Positions 51,534 through 60,911 of a DNA stretch of 64,000 nucleotides are shown here, piece by piece (positions within the stretch are counted from its first letter, which is position 1; every line of letters begins with the position of its first letter). Both the position numbers and the translations under genes were made by a program. This stretch comes from JARRQJ01 sp963761035 (GTDB lineage: Bacteria > Pseudomonadota > Gammaproteobacteria > DRLM01), in NCBI GenBank assembly GCA_963761035.1, contig CAVXFH010000002.1, positions 2,356,001 to 2,420,000 of the forward strand. The letters run 5' to 3'. The notes under the pieces were generated by a model that was not told the DNA's origin, searched no databases, and was given only the letters and a program-made list of their open reading frames with translations.

Positions 51534-52204
51534 AGCAATTTCTTCTTTATATAGTTAGCTAATGCGCAATAAATAAATACTTCAGGATGCTATCTATTTG
51601 ATTTAGTATTGCATATATTTTAGAGACGTTTAACCGCCAGATTTTGTCCAAATTCATGCGGATCCGCATTATTAGAATGCAATAGTTTCCGTTTGCCCTA
51701 TAACCTTTATCTCTATGCCGACCTACCCTAGCCGAGGGCGGAAGATGGCGTAATTAACCGCGAAAACGTAGAGTCTCCACGATTCATGACGATGCTAAGC
51801 AAAGCTTGGCGAAAAAAAGGGTGAGGGCGGGCCTTCTAAGTAAATGAAATTAATATAATATAAACAATAGGTTGCCATTACGAACCAGGCGGTCGGGAGT
51901 TCGAATCTCTCCGGGCGCACCACAAAATCAGTAAATTATATAAATTTATTCGTTCGCCATATTCTCGAGTCACCATTAAGTCACAGTGCGGACGTCTAGC
52001 GGCGTTGGTGTGGTAGCTCATACTGTCCTGCCGCACGCGTAGTGTTCGCTCTTTTTGCGGTATCTCTTCCCTCGCTCACCATACATCGGAATGACGTGTC
52101 CGAGTATTTGAACGTGCATTAAAATGAGGCTGGAAAGTGTCTACGATGACAGTGGAAGTCCGCTAAAATTGAAAAAATCTGGTTGAAACGATGACACCCC
52201 TACC
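51534..52204. other. Flank and att copy 8 region
   Basis: No supported gene. 51767-51877 repeats the left flank also found at 44751 and 53557; after the att core the usual right flank (AAAATCAGTAAATTATATAA to GAGTCACCATTAAGTCACAG) follows to about 51986. Confidence 0.55.
51878..51922 (+). repeat. att copy 8, near-exact (tRNA-Arg 3' half)
   Basis: 43 of 45 bases match: C to T at the first base and G to A at the discriminator position. Both flanks are tRNA-type, so it is not a hybrid. Confidence 0.85.
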
Positions 52205-53251
52205 TCACCGTTTCGGAGGCATTATGAAAGCGAAGCGCTCTTTCACGCGCTCTCTCTGCCACTTATGGCGCAGCTTCCAAAGACCAGCGTCTACAATGAA
52301 ATGCCACATCACGAGACCCAGCCCAGCGCCTAGTATGAAATGGAGTAGCGGCCCCCCCCATAAAGACTTGTCTCGCATTAGCCAAATTGCAACCGACCCG
52401 AACACCGCACCCATGCCTAGCAGAATGAGTCCTTTTTTGGAGCCATCCTTGTGACCTGATGCGCAGAAATACATGAACACGAAATATTGCAAAGCATGCG
52501 CCACAGCATAGCCCATAATGGCAGTTTCGTAGGTTGTAAAAAGAAACGTTGGAGCCCAGAACAGAGCTAACACCGCTGTGTACGCGCGCAATAACCAGCT
52601 GTCGCCTTTTCGCTTAAATATGAAGGTGTACGTAAATGCGACTATAGCTATCATGTAGATTGCCAACCCGATGCTCCAAGACACTGGAGCCAGAAACCCC
52701 ACTGCTTTCTTGAATTCCGGGAGTACGTTATGCGCGCCAAGGATCGCCCCAATTGGCGCGAGTTGAAAGGCAACCCTTTCGATTTTCCCTAGTGGAAGTG
52801 CTTTCTGACTGATACATACGAATGACATCAGCCCAAAGTTCTGACGTCCGTAGTGGAAAAGAAGCCATGCATGATAGAAAATTGTCAGATAGACCAAGCC
52901 GACATCACCCAATGCCAACGTGAAGAAACCACACGTTAGAATTATGCTGATCGGCAAATAGAAATAGTATGAGCGATGCTCACTCATGAATCCTTGGTAT
53001 TCCTTGTCAGCATAGAAATAAAATGTCAAAGCAACGTGCATTGTGCTGAGAATTAAAAGGAAGCTCATTAACTGTGATAATGTTTGTGGTCGCCCTGATC
53101 CAGTCAGTAGGTGGTAGGCGGGAAAGAAGACAATTGGGAGGATTGTCAAGATCAAGCAGGCGCGCAGAAAAAACCCTCTCTCAAAGGATGAATCAACAAG
53201 CGTATCCGAAGGTGTTCCAGCGGTTTCTATTTCCGGGGTTAAGTATTCCAT
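52205..53251 (-). CDS. Multi-spanning membrane protein with conserved His, unknown function
   Basis: 348 residues with about eight to nine hydrophobic segments. I do not recognise it with certainty. Histidines recur inside or next to membrane segments: LSTMHVALTFYFYAD, FYHAWLLFHYGRQNFGLM, YAVAHALQYFVF, LLHFILGAGLG and MWHFIVDAGLWKLRHKW. This spread of membrane His, with aromatic partners, is like integral-membrane metal enzymes (for example Brp/Blh-type dioxygenases or desaturases) or haem proteins. The C-terminus is basic and cytoplasmic (RHKWQRERVKERF). Single gene between att copy 8 and element D. Moderate GC; intact. Confidence 0.6.
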   Translation of the reverse strand: MEYLTPEIETAGTPSDTLVDSSFERGFFLRACLILTILPIVFFPAYHLLTGSGRPQTLSQLMSFLLILSTMHVALTFYFYADKEYQGFMSEHRSYYFYLPISIILTCGFFTLALGDVGLVYLTIFYHAWLLFHYGRQNFGLMSFVCISQKALPLGKIERVAFQLAPIGAILGAHNVLPEFKKAVGFLAPVSWSIGLAIYMIAIVAFTYTFIFKRKGDSWLLRAYTAVLALFWAPTFLFTTYETAIMGYAVAHALQYFVFMYFCASGHKDGSKKGLILLGMGAVFGSVAIWLMRDKSLWGGPLLHFILGAGLGLVMWHFIVDAGLWKLRHKWQRERVKERFAFIMPPKR

Positions 53252-53847
53252 TTTATTTATAGATCCCTGTGATAATGGTCAGCAGCGCGGCTAATCTTCC
53301 ACCGAACTGATTGTCCAGATTAATTGAATCATGCCCATTACCCGATTTGCAGATATAAGGCTATTGATTCCACGTAAAATTTACTGTGACAACGAGTTTA
53401 TGCGCGTCAAACTTTGACTTCAATTACCTCCATTGCTCAATCCTTGAGCAAGTTTTTAAAATATCATATGCGCTAAAATATCACTGATATTTGTGCCAAA
53501 CAGTCACCCTAAATATATTTTGGATTGTGTAGCTACAAGCTTGGAAGATCGATGAAATCGTAGAGTTTCGACGGCTCCCGGCAACGATCAGCGAGGCTTG
53601 GCGGAAAGAAAGGAGAGGGTGGGCCTTCTAAGTTATTGAAGTTAAGTATATTAAAAACAATGGGTTCCACTAGGAACTAAACTGCCGGCGGGACATTAAT
53701 CCAGGATGAGATACTCAAACCAGTGCCCAGATTCATCAGCTCGGGCGCGCTACATATGTAACTATTTGATTATTCTCAAGGCTTGCCTCAATCTTAGAGT
53801 ATGAATCTGGGCACTTTCAGTATTAGCTTGGGGGGAGGGATGCGAAA
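53252..53847. other. Intergenic stretch with degenerate left flank and element D
   Basis: No supported gene. 53557-53680 is the recurring left flank, then a badly degraded att start (CCACTAGGAACTAAACTG), then element D at 53721-53815. The kelch gene's GGGGGAGGGA site closes the region. Confidence 0.5.
53721..53815. repeat. 95-bp inverted-repeat element D, divergent centre
   Basis: Ends CAGTGCCCAGATTCAT and ATGAATCTGGGCACT pair as a 15-bp stem. The left half continues CAGCTCGGGCGCGC as in the other copies, but the middle (TACATATGTAACTATTTGAT) is different. Confidence 0.75.
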
Positions 53848-55083
53848 GTGATAATCAGAACATTTACTCGCTTTGAGTCACTCTTTTTTTGGGGAGCCGT
53901 TGTCCTTGTACTTGCACTCAGTAAATCAGCGATCTGTAGAGCTGACACATTTAGCGCTACTGGTTCGCTATTGACGGCAAGAGGATCACACACGGCAACC
54001 CTATTATCTAGCGGAAAAGTGGTGGTGATGGGTGGATTTGCGGCTTCCGCAGAGCTTTACGACCCGGCAACTGGAACCTTCACCGTTACGGGATCTCTGG
54101 ATAACCGTTATGAGCATACAGCTACTCTGCTGCCTGATGGAAAGGTGCTGGTGGTAGGAGGAAATATGTCTTCTGCGCTTTCCACTGTGAGTGCTATTAC
54201 CTCAGCGAAACTCTACGATTCCGCGACCGAAACCGTCACTACCACGGGTTCCCTGGGAATAGGGCGTAACGGTCACACGGCAACCCTGTTGCCCAATGGA
54301 AAGGTGCTGGTGGTCGGAGGCTTTAACACTCCACAACCTGCTGCTGCGGAGTTGTACGATCCAGCTAATGGGACCTTCAACTTTACGGGATCATTAGTTA
54401 GAACACGCCAGGATCACACGGCGACACTGTTGCCGAATGGAGAGATATTGATAGTCGGTGGTTTTAATTTAAATAGCGGCGATGCTACTACCTCCGCTGA
54501 ACTGTATGATCCGGCTACCGGTACGTTTAGGCCCACCGGCTCGTTAAGCATGGCACGCGGTTCTCACACCGCAACACTCTTGCCCAATGGCAAGGTGCTG
54601 GTGGTGGGAGGATTGGGCCCTGGTGCCACATATCTAGCGTCTGCAGAGCTATACGACCCGGCAACTGGAACCTTCAGTCCAACGGGTTCTTTAGGGTCCG
54701 CGCGGGTGTGGCACACAGCGACCCTGCTGCTCAATGGGAAGGTACTGGTGACGGGAGGTGATTCTGCAAACGGGAATACTCTAACTTCCGCAGAGCTCTA
54801 TGATCCAGTGACTGGAAACTTCACTCCCACCGATTCTTTAGCCGCGGCGCGTGAACAGCATACTGCAACACTGCTGTCCAATGGCGAAGTGCTAGTAGCG
54901 GGTGGATTTATTGATAGACCTCTTAGTCCTACATCTTCGAGTCATGTTCTACTTGATTCTGCGGAAATCTATAGTTTGTCGGATAACGGCGATGGCTCCG
55001 CAGACTGGATTTTCCTTCTGCTGTTACTCGGCGTATTGATGGTGCGAGTCGGGAAGAGTCGATGGCGCCGACAAGCTTGCTAG
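53848..55083 (+). CDS. Kelch-repeat surface protein with C-terminal membrane anchor
   Basis: 411 residues, GTG start with GGGGGAGGGA seven bases upstream. Signal segment LFFWGAVVLVLALSKSAICR. About seven kelch-type blades of 45-55 residues, each repeating (H)TATLLPNGKVLVVGG ... ASAELYDPATGTF; the repeats form a beta-propeller that usually binds sugar or protein. After the last blade: SDNGDGSADWIFLLLLLGVL followed by a basic RVGKSRWRRQ tail, a hydrophobic anchor reminiscent of GlyGly-CTERM or similar sorting tails. Probably exposed on the cell surface. Internal repeats are nearly identical at the DNA level, so copy number may vary between strains. Between elements D and E, alone. Confidence 0.8.
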   Translation: MIIRTFTRFESLFFWGAVVLVLALSKSAICRADTFSATGSLLTARGSHTATLLSSGKVVVMGGFAASAELYDPATGTFTVTGSLDNRYEHTATLLPDGKVLVVGGNMSSALSTVSAITSAKLYDSATETVTTTGSLGIGRNGHTATLLPNGKVLVVGGFNTPQPAAAELYDPANGTFNFTGSLVRTRQDHTATLLPNGEILIVGGFNLNSGDATTSAELYDPATGTFRPTGSLSMARGSHTATLLPNGKVLVVGGLGPGATYLASAELYDPATGTFSPTGSLGSARVWHTATLLLNGKVLVTGGDSANGNTLTSAELYDPVTGNFTPTDSLAAAREQHTATLLSNGEVLVAGGFIDRPLSPTSSSHVLLDSAEIYSLSDNGDGSADWIFLLLLLGVLMVRVGKSRWRRQAC

Positions 55084-55104
55084 CAAACTTCGATTTGTGT
55101 CTCC

Positions 55105-55201
55105 CAGTGCCCAGATTCATCAGCTCGGGCGCGCCACCAACAATAACTCTTTGACTTACATAAATTCGGATAAGCAACCGACTAGATGAATCTGGACACT
55201 G
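55105..55201. repeat. 95-bp inverted-repeat element E
   Basis: Starts CAGTGCCCAGATTCATCAGC, core CGGGCGCGCCA, inner CTCTTTGACTTACATAAATT, ends AGATGAATCTGGACACTG. The outer arms pair over 17 bases with one mismatch. Full-length copy. Confidence 0.82.
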
Positions 55202-55321
55202 CGGTGAAATGTGTCAGATCGGTCAATGTCCGCGTTCGGCGATGTTGCGACTAACTTTCACCTACCACTAAATAAGCACCTATGACCGCCGAAAGGCGCG
55301 TCTAATATTTCTGTATCCGAA

Positions 55322-56287
55322 TTAGTACACCAATTGAAATTGGACAATGCCCATAACTTCCGGATCGACAGCAAATTCCTGATCAATATATTCGAGGTCC
55401 GCCATCAGGCGGATACGTTCCTCGATTTGCCAGTTAACCCCAGCGGTATAACGTCGAAATGCATCATTGTTCTGATTAGTGTTTGGGTCGTACACATCAT
55501 ATTTGGCCACCACTTGCCAGGCAGGCCTAAGCGTGTAAGCGGCCATGCCGTAGTAGCCGATATAATTTTGTTGCGAATTTGCACGTCCATCAGTCGGCCG
55601 AATATCGTCCGAACCGGCCATAAACTCAAACCAAAGTGCCACGGGCGAGCGGTCCAGCCGTGCATCGACGCCAAAACGGTTTTTGTAAAAGTCCAAGCTA
55701 TTCGTGGGGTCTGAGGTGCGATCGTGATAGACCGAGCTGCCCAAGACGAAGCCCGCCGACGTGTTCATTTGAACCCGACCGACATAATCCTGTTCCTGAT
55801 TTTTGCCATCGGGATTGTCCTTGGGCTGTAAAAAGGCGGCCAGTTCATACTCGATTTTGCCTTGGTGCCCCGTTATCGCCAGGCCGGTACGGTACTCGTC
55901 GAAAAGGTCCAAAAAGGCCGCGCGGTTGATCGTTAACAATTCGGTGGAGGAGTACGGGAGTTCGGCGCCAAACGGCACATTAAACTGACCTAGTGTAATC
56001 ACATGGTTTTTCAGGTAAGACAACTCGATTTTGGCCTCGTCCAGAACGACTTTGGTCGTAGCGTCTAGCTCGATCCCAAATTCAACCTTTTCACTGACCT
56101 GGCCGGAAAACCCAACGTGGATACTATTCAAGACCGTTCCGAAGTCGCTATCACTGCCCTGGTCTCTGTAAAAACCGTTCACCTGCAAATAACCGCTGGG
56201 CTCCACCTTCGGATACCCTTCCTCAGCCCATACCTCCGAAACCAGCGAAAGAGAGAGGCCGAAAACAATCCATGTGCGCATAATCAT
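55322..56287 (-). CDS. Outer-membrane porin, OprP/OprO-like family
   Basis: 321 residues from ATG 56287 (GGAAG five bases upstream); the upstream ATG at 56332 adds an unlikely leader. Signal peptide: RTWIVFGLSLSLVSEVWAEE. The body is a beta-barrel: alternating strands such as SGYLQVNGFYRDQG, VEFGIELDATTKVVLDEAKI, ELSYLKNHVITLGQFNVPFG (the family's characteristic GQFxxPF motif), and a C-terminal strand GIVQFQLVY ending in an aromatic residue for Bam-mediated insertion. The family contains phosphate- and pyrophosphate-selective porins; no basic Arg ladder can be judged here. Lone gene between elements E and F. Confidence 0.78.
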   Translation of the reverse strand: MIMRTWIVFGLSLSLVSEVWAEEGYPKVEPSGYLQVNGFYRDQGSDSDFGTVLNSIHVGFSGQVSEKVEFGIELDATTKVVLDEAKIELSYLKNHVITLGQFNVPFGAELPYSSTELLTINRAAFLDLFDEYRTGLAITGHQGKIEYELAAFLQPKDNPDGKNQEQDYVGRVQMNTSAGFVLGSSVYHDRTSDPTNSLDFYKNRFGVDARLDRSPVALWFEFMAGSDDIRPTDGRANSQQNYIGYYGMAAYTLRPAWQVVAKYDVYDPNTNQNNDAFRRYTAGVNWQIEERIRLMADLEYIDQEFAVDPEVMGIVQFQLVY

Positions 56288-56332
56288 TCTTCCGGAAATG
56301 CTGGCGGGACCAACTGCGCCCCACCCATGCAC

Positions 56333-57061
56333 TCCGCACTACAGGTGCGGGCAAGTTAAGTCATCGAAACATATTAATCGTCAGAATTTCTTACATACTT
56401 TCGTCGTATTGTCAACGTAGAATCCCAATGTGTCCCCATTTTTCGTAAACGATTGGGAGCCACACTCGGATAATTGCATCGTTCCCTTATCTCCATCAAT
56501 CTGATAACTCTACCTGATTTCCGCCCCTTGCGCCGTGAATATTTCGACTTTTTCGTTATCCTCGAAATTCAGTTTCTGAAAAATACAATTTTACCCAACA
56601 AATTTGCCTGAAATACCTGGGTTGCCCGACCTGCATCCGGCAATTACGGTAACAATAAAAGCAAAGAAGATTTCATTCATCTTAATACCCGTTTCTAAGT
56701 CGTAGTATTTCAAACTTGATAATGCGAGCCTCGATCAACATACTTCATCGATGATGGAGAGGCGTTTAATAATACTGTTGAGATAAGCTATTCTCGAATA
56801 GAAAAATATCTCTGGTTACAATCAAATAAATATCCATTACATCGTAAACGTCCCCGGTTAATATATATTCAAGCGCATTAAGTCAACCTGAGCATACTCA
56901 GTTCGATTCGGGCCTACTGACCATGGCTAGTAGGCGGGGGATGTCCTTGTTGGTGCCCGCAGGCCAATTCCTGCACTTTTCACTAAATGGCTTCATCGGT
57001 TAATCGGCGTGATTTTAATGAAACTCATAGCAGACCTTTCTGAATATCATTTGAGTGACCG
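56333..57061. other. Long intergenic stretch, nothing recognised
   Basis: About 730 bp upstream of the porin gene with no ORF of note. AT-rich from 56690 to 56890, without clear palindromes or family similarity that I can see. Confidence 0.5.
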
Positions 57062-57243
57062 CACCGGGTCGGTTGCAGACCCTTCACCGCTGTTAAACCA
57101 GGGAAAGACACTCAAACCAGTGCCCAGATTCATCAGCTCGGGCGCGCAACATCACTAAGTCTTTGACTTACCTAATTAGAGACAACCGGCCGAGGAGATG
57201 AATCCGGGCACTGCAGTTATTTGCCCATGTCCGTTTACGGCCA
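57062..57243 (+). repeat. Long inverted repeat, left copy (contains element F)
   Basis: About 182 bp. 57118-57213 is a full-length 95-bp element (CAGTGCCCAGATTCATCAGC to GAGATGAATCCGGGCACTG). The homology extends both ways: GTTGCAGACCCTTCACCG at the left and TTTGCCCATGTCCGTTTACG at the right. The inverted partner is at 60912-61094, roughly 85-90% identical by eye. Confidence 0.85.
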
Positions 57244-57531
57244 GGAGCGGAAGTACAAAGTAATCGTAAAATGGCGGACGCTGGGGCGAAGGGATTTCGT
57301 TTCCTCACCCGAAAATCCTTTCTGACCCCAATTGTTACAACACCAAACGGCCGCACAGCGCCCTGGGTTACCGGCCGCCAGCACCGGAGGCCATCCAAGC
57401 TACATCAACAGATAATTGAAGCAGTCAATGCTGTGCAGTAAGCTTCTATTCACTTGGAGCGAAATATCGGGTGGGTTACAGTGGGCCGGGAAACCGGCCC
57501 CGAATACGACGCAGGAGATGGGTGGGCAGTC
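57244..57531. other. Spacer inside the inverted-repeat segment
   Basis: About 290 bp; the minus-strand ORF at 57168-57398 starts in the repeat and has no family. The DUF768 gene's ribosome-binding site (AGGAGATGG) ends it. Confidence 0.4.
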
Positions 57532-57813
57532 ATGAGCAAGCGCTTCCTAAGGTGGGTCGAGACCTGGATCGAGGAAAACATCCCTCCCGGCGCCAATCCC
57601 GACATCGAGAGCCACGAGGCGCGGGCAGAGCGGCTGACGGAGAACCTGTTCGCCGAGGCGGCCGCGGCCGGCTTCTCAAAGTTCGAGACCGAGGAGGAGC
57701 GGGAGCGCGTTCCGCCTCGGGTCCTGGCCGCGGTCGTGGACAGTACCGACTTCGACATCGATGCCTATCATCTCAAATCGCAACTGGCGGGGGAGAATGA
57801 AGACGGCGACTGA
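57532..57813 (+). CDS. DUF768 family protein
   Basis: 93 residues from ATG 57532, with AGGAGA upstream; a longer frame to 57454 is less likely. The text MSKRFLRWVETWIEENIPPG, then ERLTENLFAEAAAAGFSKFE and EEERERVPPRVLAAVVDSTD FDIDAYHLKSQL fits DUF768, a small helical family I associate mainly with rhizobia (Mesorhizobium, Bradyrhizobium). Function unknown. It is very GC-rich compared with adjacent sequence and sits inside the 183-bp inverted repeats, so horizontal transfer from an alphaproteobacterium is likely. Confidence 0.68.
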   Translation: MSKRFLRWVETWIEENIPPGANPDIESHEARAERLTENLFAEAAAAGFSKFETEEERERVPPRVLAAVVDSTDFDIDAYHLKSQLAGENEDGD

Positions 57814-57990
57814 GTCCCACCGTCCGACTCACTCACACCGGCTCATCAACGCATTCAGCATGGTCCATGGAAAACTCGGGCCAGAGACCAATTTCTTCGA
57901 ATTCAACGATACGGCTCCTCTGAAATTTGCGAAATTCCTAGAACCTATCTCAAAATTACGTGATGGAGAAAATCTCATATAATAAGGCTC

Positions 57991-58272
57991 ATGTTACGAC
58001 TGAGCGACGCCCACTGGGAACGAATCCGGGAACACTTTCCGGAAGAGGATATTCCCGCCGGTCGAGTGGGCCGCAAGCCGATTCCTTCCCGGCGGGTTCT
58101 CGAAGCCGTTCTGTGGATTCTCAATACGGGCGCGCAGCGGCACATGCTGCCGCAGTGCCCGAAAGATCGAACGGGGAAGGTGTTCGATCTGACGCTGCCG
58201 CTCGATCAGGTAGCGGAGGCCTACAAGGCGATGGATGAACGGCACGCGATCAGGGTGTTGCTACGCTCATAA
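57991..58272 (+). pseudogene. Chimeric remnant: IS5-type transposase start fused to alcohol dehydrogenase end
   Basis: One 93-codon frame from two sources. Residues 1-53 (LSDAHWERIREHFPEEDIPA, GRVGRKPIPSRRVLEAVLWI, LNTGAQRHMLPQCP) are the N-terminal DUF4096 domain of an IS5-family transposase. From about residue 58 (GKVFDLTLPLDQVAEAYKAM then DERHAIRVLL) it is the C-terminal tail of a zinc-dependent alcohol dehydrogenase. The junction is near 58160. Neither protein can function; no transposase catalytic residues remain. It documents an in-frame deletion or recombination joining a transposon end to a resident gene. Confidence 0.72.
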
Positions 58273-58660
58273 ATTCAACAAGAGACGAGGGAGATGCAGA
58301 TATTAACACGCCGAATGGACCTGAAAATATAGCAGGGCAAACCGAAGTCCTGGATGTGGGTCGGCGGAATCTACTTAAGATGACGGGGATGCACTCGGAC
58401 GGCATCTTGCGCACATTCAAGGCATCGGTCTCGATCTCGTGCAATAACCGCCTGTTGCGCCGGTTTTCCAGCCACGCTTCGACGTCGGCTTGATCATCGA
58501 GGTAGCGGCGCACTCGTTGCGACAACTGCGTCACCATGTGTTGGATGTGCTCGCCAGCTTCCAGCCAGTCGTAATAGACATCCGACGTTTGACTTCCCGC
58601 AGTAATCCCATATCGTTGAAAGGCAAAAGCGGGGACAGAATAGTTCTTCCGCCGACTCAT
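58250..58660 (-). pseudogene. Fragment resembling DUF3375 (Wadjet JetA-type) protein
   Basis: 136 codons. The N-terminal part QTSDVYYDWLEAGEHIQHMV then TQLSQRVRRYLDDQADVEAW and LENRRNRRLLHEIETDALNV looks like an internal helical stretch of DUF3375 proteins, which occur as JetA in Wadjet plasmid-defence loci. DVE in YLDDQADVEAWLENRR looks like a small insertion. From about residue 85 the text is low complexity and unrelated. It overlaps the end of the chimeric remnant by 23 bases. A family match by eye only; JetB, JetC and JetD are absent. Confidence 0.4.
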
Positions 58661-59084
58661 TCTACATAACGTAATAATTGGAGCGGATGACGTCTCAGTT
58701 TGAATCTCGGAATTGGAAAGCGGTCTTCTGGTTATTGATCACACCGACAATGCGGCGCGCAGATCGTGTCAGCGGAATTTTTAAATTCCCGCTCGAATGA
58801 GGCCGCCCTCCAGGCCTTGATGTTGACCATCCATGATGGACTTACTTCATTTCCGCAGACATACTACCCAGTTTTGGCTGACATGTGCCTGCGGGCAACT
58901 GGCGACTCCCGCCCCGTTGCAGTCGTTCGCCGAGGAAATACACAAGGCTGGTTTGTGTAGCTTTGGCTAATCAACCTTCCGAAACACTCAAAAATCACTC
59001 AGCTTAAATTTATAACCTAAAGCACCCGCTGCCGTTGTCTAGGTCGTTGTTCCAGATCTTGAGATTTGATTTACAGGAAAATAG
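58661..59084. other. Intergenic debris, no supported gene
   Basis: About 420 bp. A 64-codon plus-strand ORF at 58766 has weak features only; no family, no ribosome-binding site. Confidence 0.45.
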
Positions 59085-59105
59085 GCCCCGCCATGGAGGC
59101 GGGGC
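59085..59105 (-). terminator. Intrinsic terminator of the phosphoesterase gene
   Basis: GCCCCGCC, five-base loop, GGCGGGGC; on the minus strand it is followed by TATTTTCC. It lies 37 bases after the stop codon. Confidence 0.7.
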
Positions 59106-59141
59106 TGAGATGGATTGCTCTATTTTATCGGTATTAAATTA

Positions 59142-60422
59142 TCAATGATGATGATCGTTTTGGAACGCATCATGGTCACCTTGAAACATATCGCTCATCA
59201 CATTGACATTGGCATCGCAAGCGTGATTAAGGCAGGGTAGATCAAAGCCTGCTTCGATGGTCTTCAGTAACGAGAAGTGGGTGTAGAAAGTGTTGCTTTT
59301 CACACCATGTGCGCCATAGTTGGTATCGACGATTGTCATAACTTGGTTGGTGTTCGGCGCCTGACTGTAGTCGTTCTCGTCCCATAGGACGACAATAGCG
59401 TTCTTACCTTGCTTCCAGACGGGCGATGCATGTATTGCATTGACGATATTCTGGACACTTACGTCGCCGCGATAGATCAGCGCCGGATTCAGGCCGCCCT
59501 GCGTTCCCTCGTCGCTGGGGTCAAAGTTACAGAACGGACCGGCATTTCCGCGGCCGTGTTGGTCGTTGCACTGATTTGGCGCAATAAAAGAGTACGACGG
59601 CACATTGCCCGAACTCAAGTCAGCGTACAGTCCGTTGGAGCCTACGAAGTCGACGACGTTGCTTAAGCTGTTCTTCTTATTTTTACCTTCCTGAACGCTC
59701 TTGAAATAAGAAAACGGGTCATGCTTGGCGGCAAACAATGAGACGATGTCGCCCGACGTCAGCGGAGGGTTGAGTACCGGAGTGATAGTCGAAAAGTCGG
59801 TCAAGTTACTATAGAAGCCGTCCGAAGTATTGACGCCGTCGGCGCCCTGCGGCGGCAGGCCTTCTTCATAGGCCTTCCAGCTAAGATGGTTGGCGACGAG
59901 CTGGTCGGCAATGGTCATACCGACGATTTTATTCGAGGCCGGAATCGACGCCGTGCCGTCGAGGTTGATGTCGCCGGGCGGTCCCTGCGTTTCATTGGTG
60001 AAGTCGATAGCCGGGGTGGCGGCGTCGGTGCCTGTACCTGTAATCGGGCAGATGTTACCTGTCGGCGGCGTGTCGGTGGCGGCAATCCCGGTGGCGAGGT
60101 TGGTCATGCAATTGGAATTATGCCAATCTGGATTATTGTCGCTCAGTACGCCGAAATTGGAACCACCAACCACTTCCAGATAGTTGGTAAGGCTCGGATG
60201 GGCGATGGCGTAGTAGTTCGTCGCTAGATTTGCGTCCTTTGCGTACCGATTAATAAACGGGGCGTTTGGGTTATCGAGGATCTGGCTGTAGCCGTGATTT
60301 TCCATCATGATCACGAAAACATGGTTGAGTTCGGGAATACTGTTCTTTTGGGGTTGATTGGCATACGCCGTGCCAGCCAGCAGGGCGGCTGAAACGCTTA
60401 GAGCTAATATTGATTTCTTCAT
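59142..60422 (-). CDS. Secreted phosphoesterase (phospholipase C/acid phosphatase family)
   Basis: 426 residues from ATG 60422, chosen for AAGGAG eight bases upstream and a clean signal peptide (KKSILALSVSAALLAGTAYA). The protein follows the PF04185 phosphoesterase pattern: HVFVIMMENHGYSQILDNPN (metal-binding Glu-Asn), YYAIAHPSLTNYLEVVGGSN near 75, and IVVLWDENDYSQAPNTNQVM with Asp-Glu-Asn plus GAHGVKSNTFYTHFSLLKTI near the end. It hydrolyses phosphate esters outside the cytoplasm; whether phosphatase or phospholipase cannot be said. The C-terminal tail ends in HDAFQNDHHH. It is the main intact gene in the segment between the long inverted repeats. Low-phosphate control would be plausible, but no Pho box was found. 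Confidence 0.82.
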   Translation of the reverse strand: MKKSILALSVSAALLAGTAYANQPQKNSIPELNHVFVIMMENHGYSQILDNPNAPFINRYAKDANLATNYYAIAHPSLTNYLEVVGGSNFGVLSDNNPDWHNSNCMTNLATGIAATDTPPTGNICPITGTGTDAATPAIDFTNETQGPPGDINLDGTASIPASNKIVGMTIADQLVANHLSWKAYEEGLPPQGADGVNTSDGFYSNLTDFSTITPVLNPPLTSGDIVSLFAAKHDPFSYFKSVQEGKNKKNSLSNVVDFVGSNGLYADLSSGNVPSYSFIAPNQCNDQHGRGNAGPFCNFDPSDEGTQGGLNPALIYRGDVSVQNIVNAIHASPVWKQGKNAIVVLWDENDYSQAPNTNQVMTIVDTNYGAHGVKSNTFYTHFSLLKTIEAGFDLPCLNHACDANVNVMSDMFQGDHDAFQNDHHH

Positions 60423-60911
60423 AAACAAAACTCCTTGCATTGCTTGGGAACGTCGATAGGCGGTAAATGGTTTTGTGGAGTAAAGGACAGATCTCCAAGG
60501 TTCTAGGTCATTCATCCACAGGCCGTCATTGAACAGCCCACAAGCTACGATGAATTAGTTACATTTCTATTAAGAAATGGTGAATTTTAATTTCACTGCA
60601 GGGAGATCGCCGGGCGCATTCAGATGTGATGCCCTACATGACGGAAAGTGATGGTCAGGAAGATTGCCCGGTAACCGTTTGTGGTCAACTTTCGACCAAA
60701 GATTTATGTATCTATTGCTGGTCAAGACCTCCAATGGAGTATGCGAGCGGTTTCTAGTTCACAAGTTCAGATCCATCCGGTCAGGCTAGAACCAATAAAG
60801 TGGTGACTATAGAGATAAAGTCGTGACCTGCCCGGCACCTTCGGATCCAAGTAGATAGCGTTAACCGTTACTGAAGCGGACGATTATCTTGTAAGGAGCT
60901 ATGGCGGGTTG
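60423..60911. other. Intergenic stretch upstream of the phosphoesterase gene
   Basis: About 490 bp without supported genes; promoters for the minus-strand phosphoesterase gene presumably lie in the first 150 bp. No recognisable operator. Confidence 0.4.

Noticed and set aside
58766..58960. 64-codon plus-strand ORF
   Set aside because: No ribosome-binding site or recognisable domain; lies in debris between pseudogenes.
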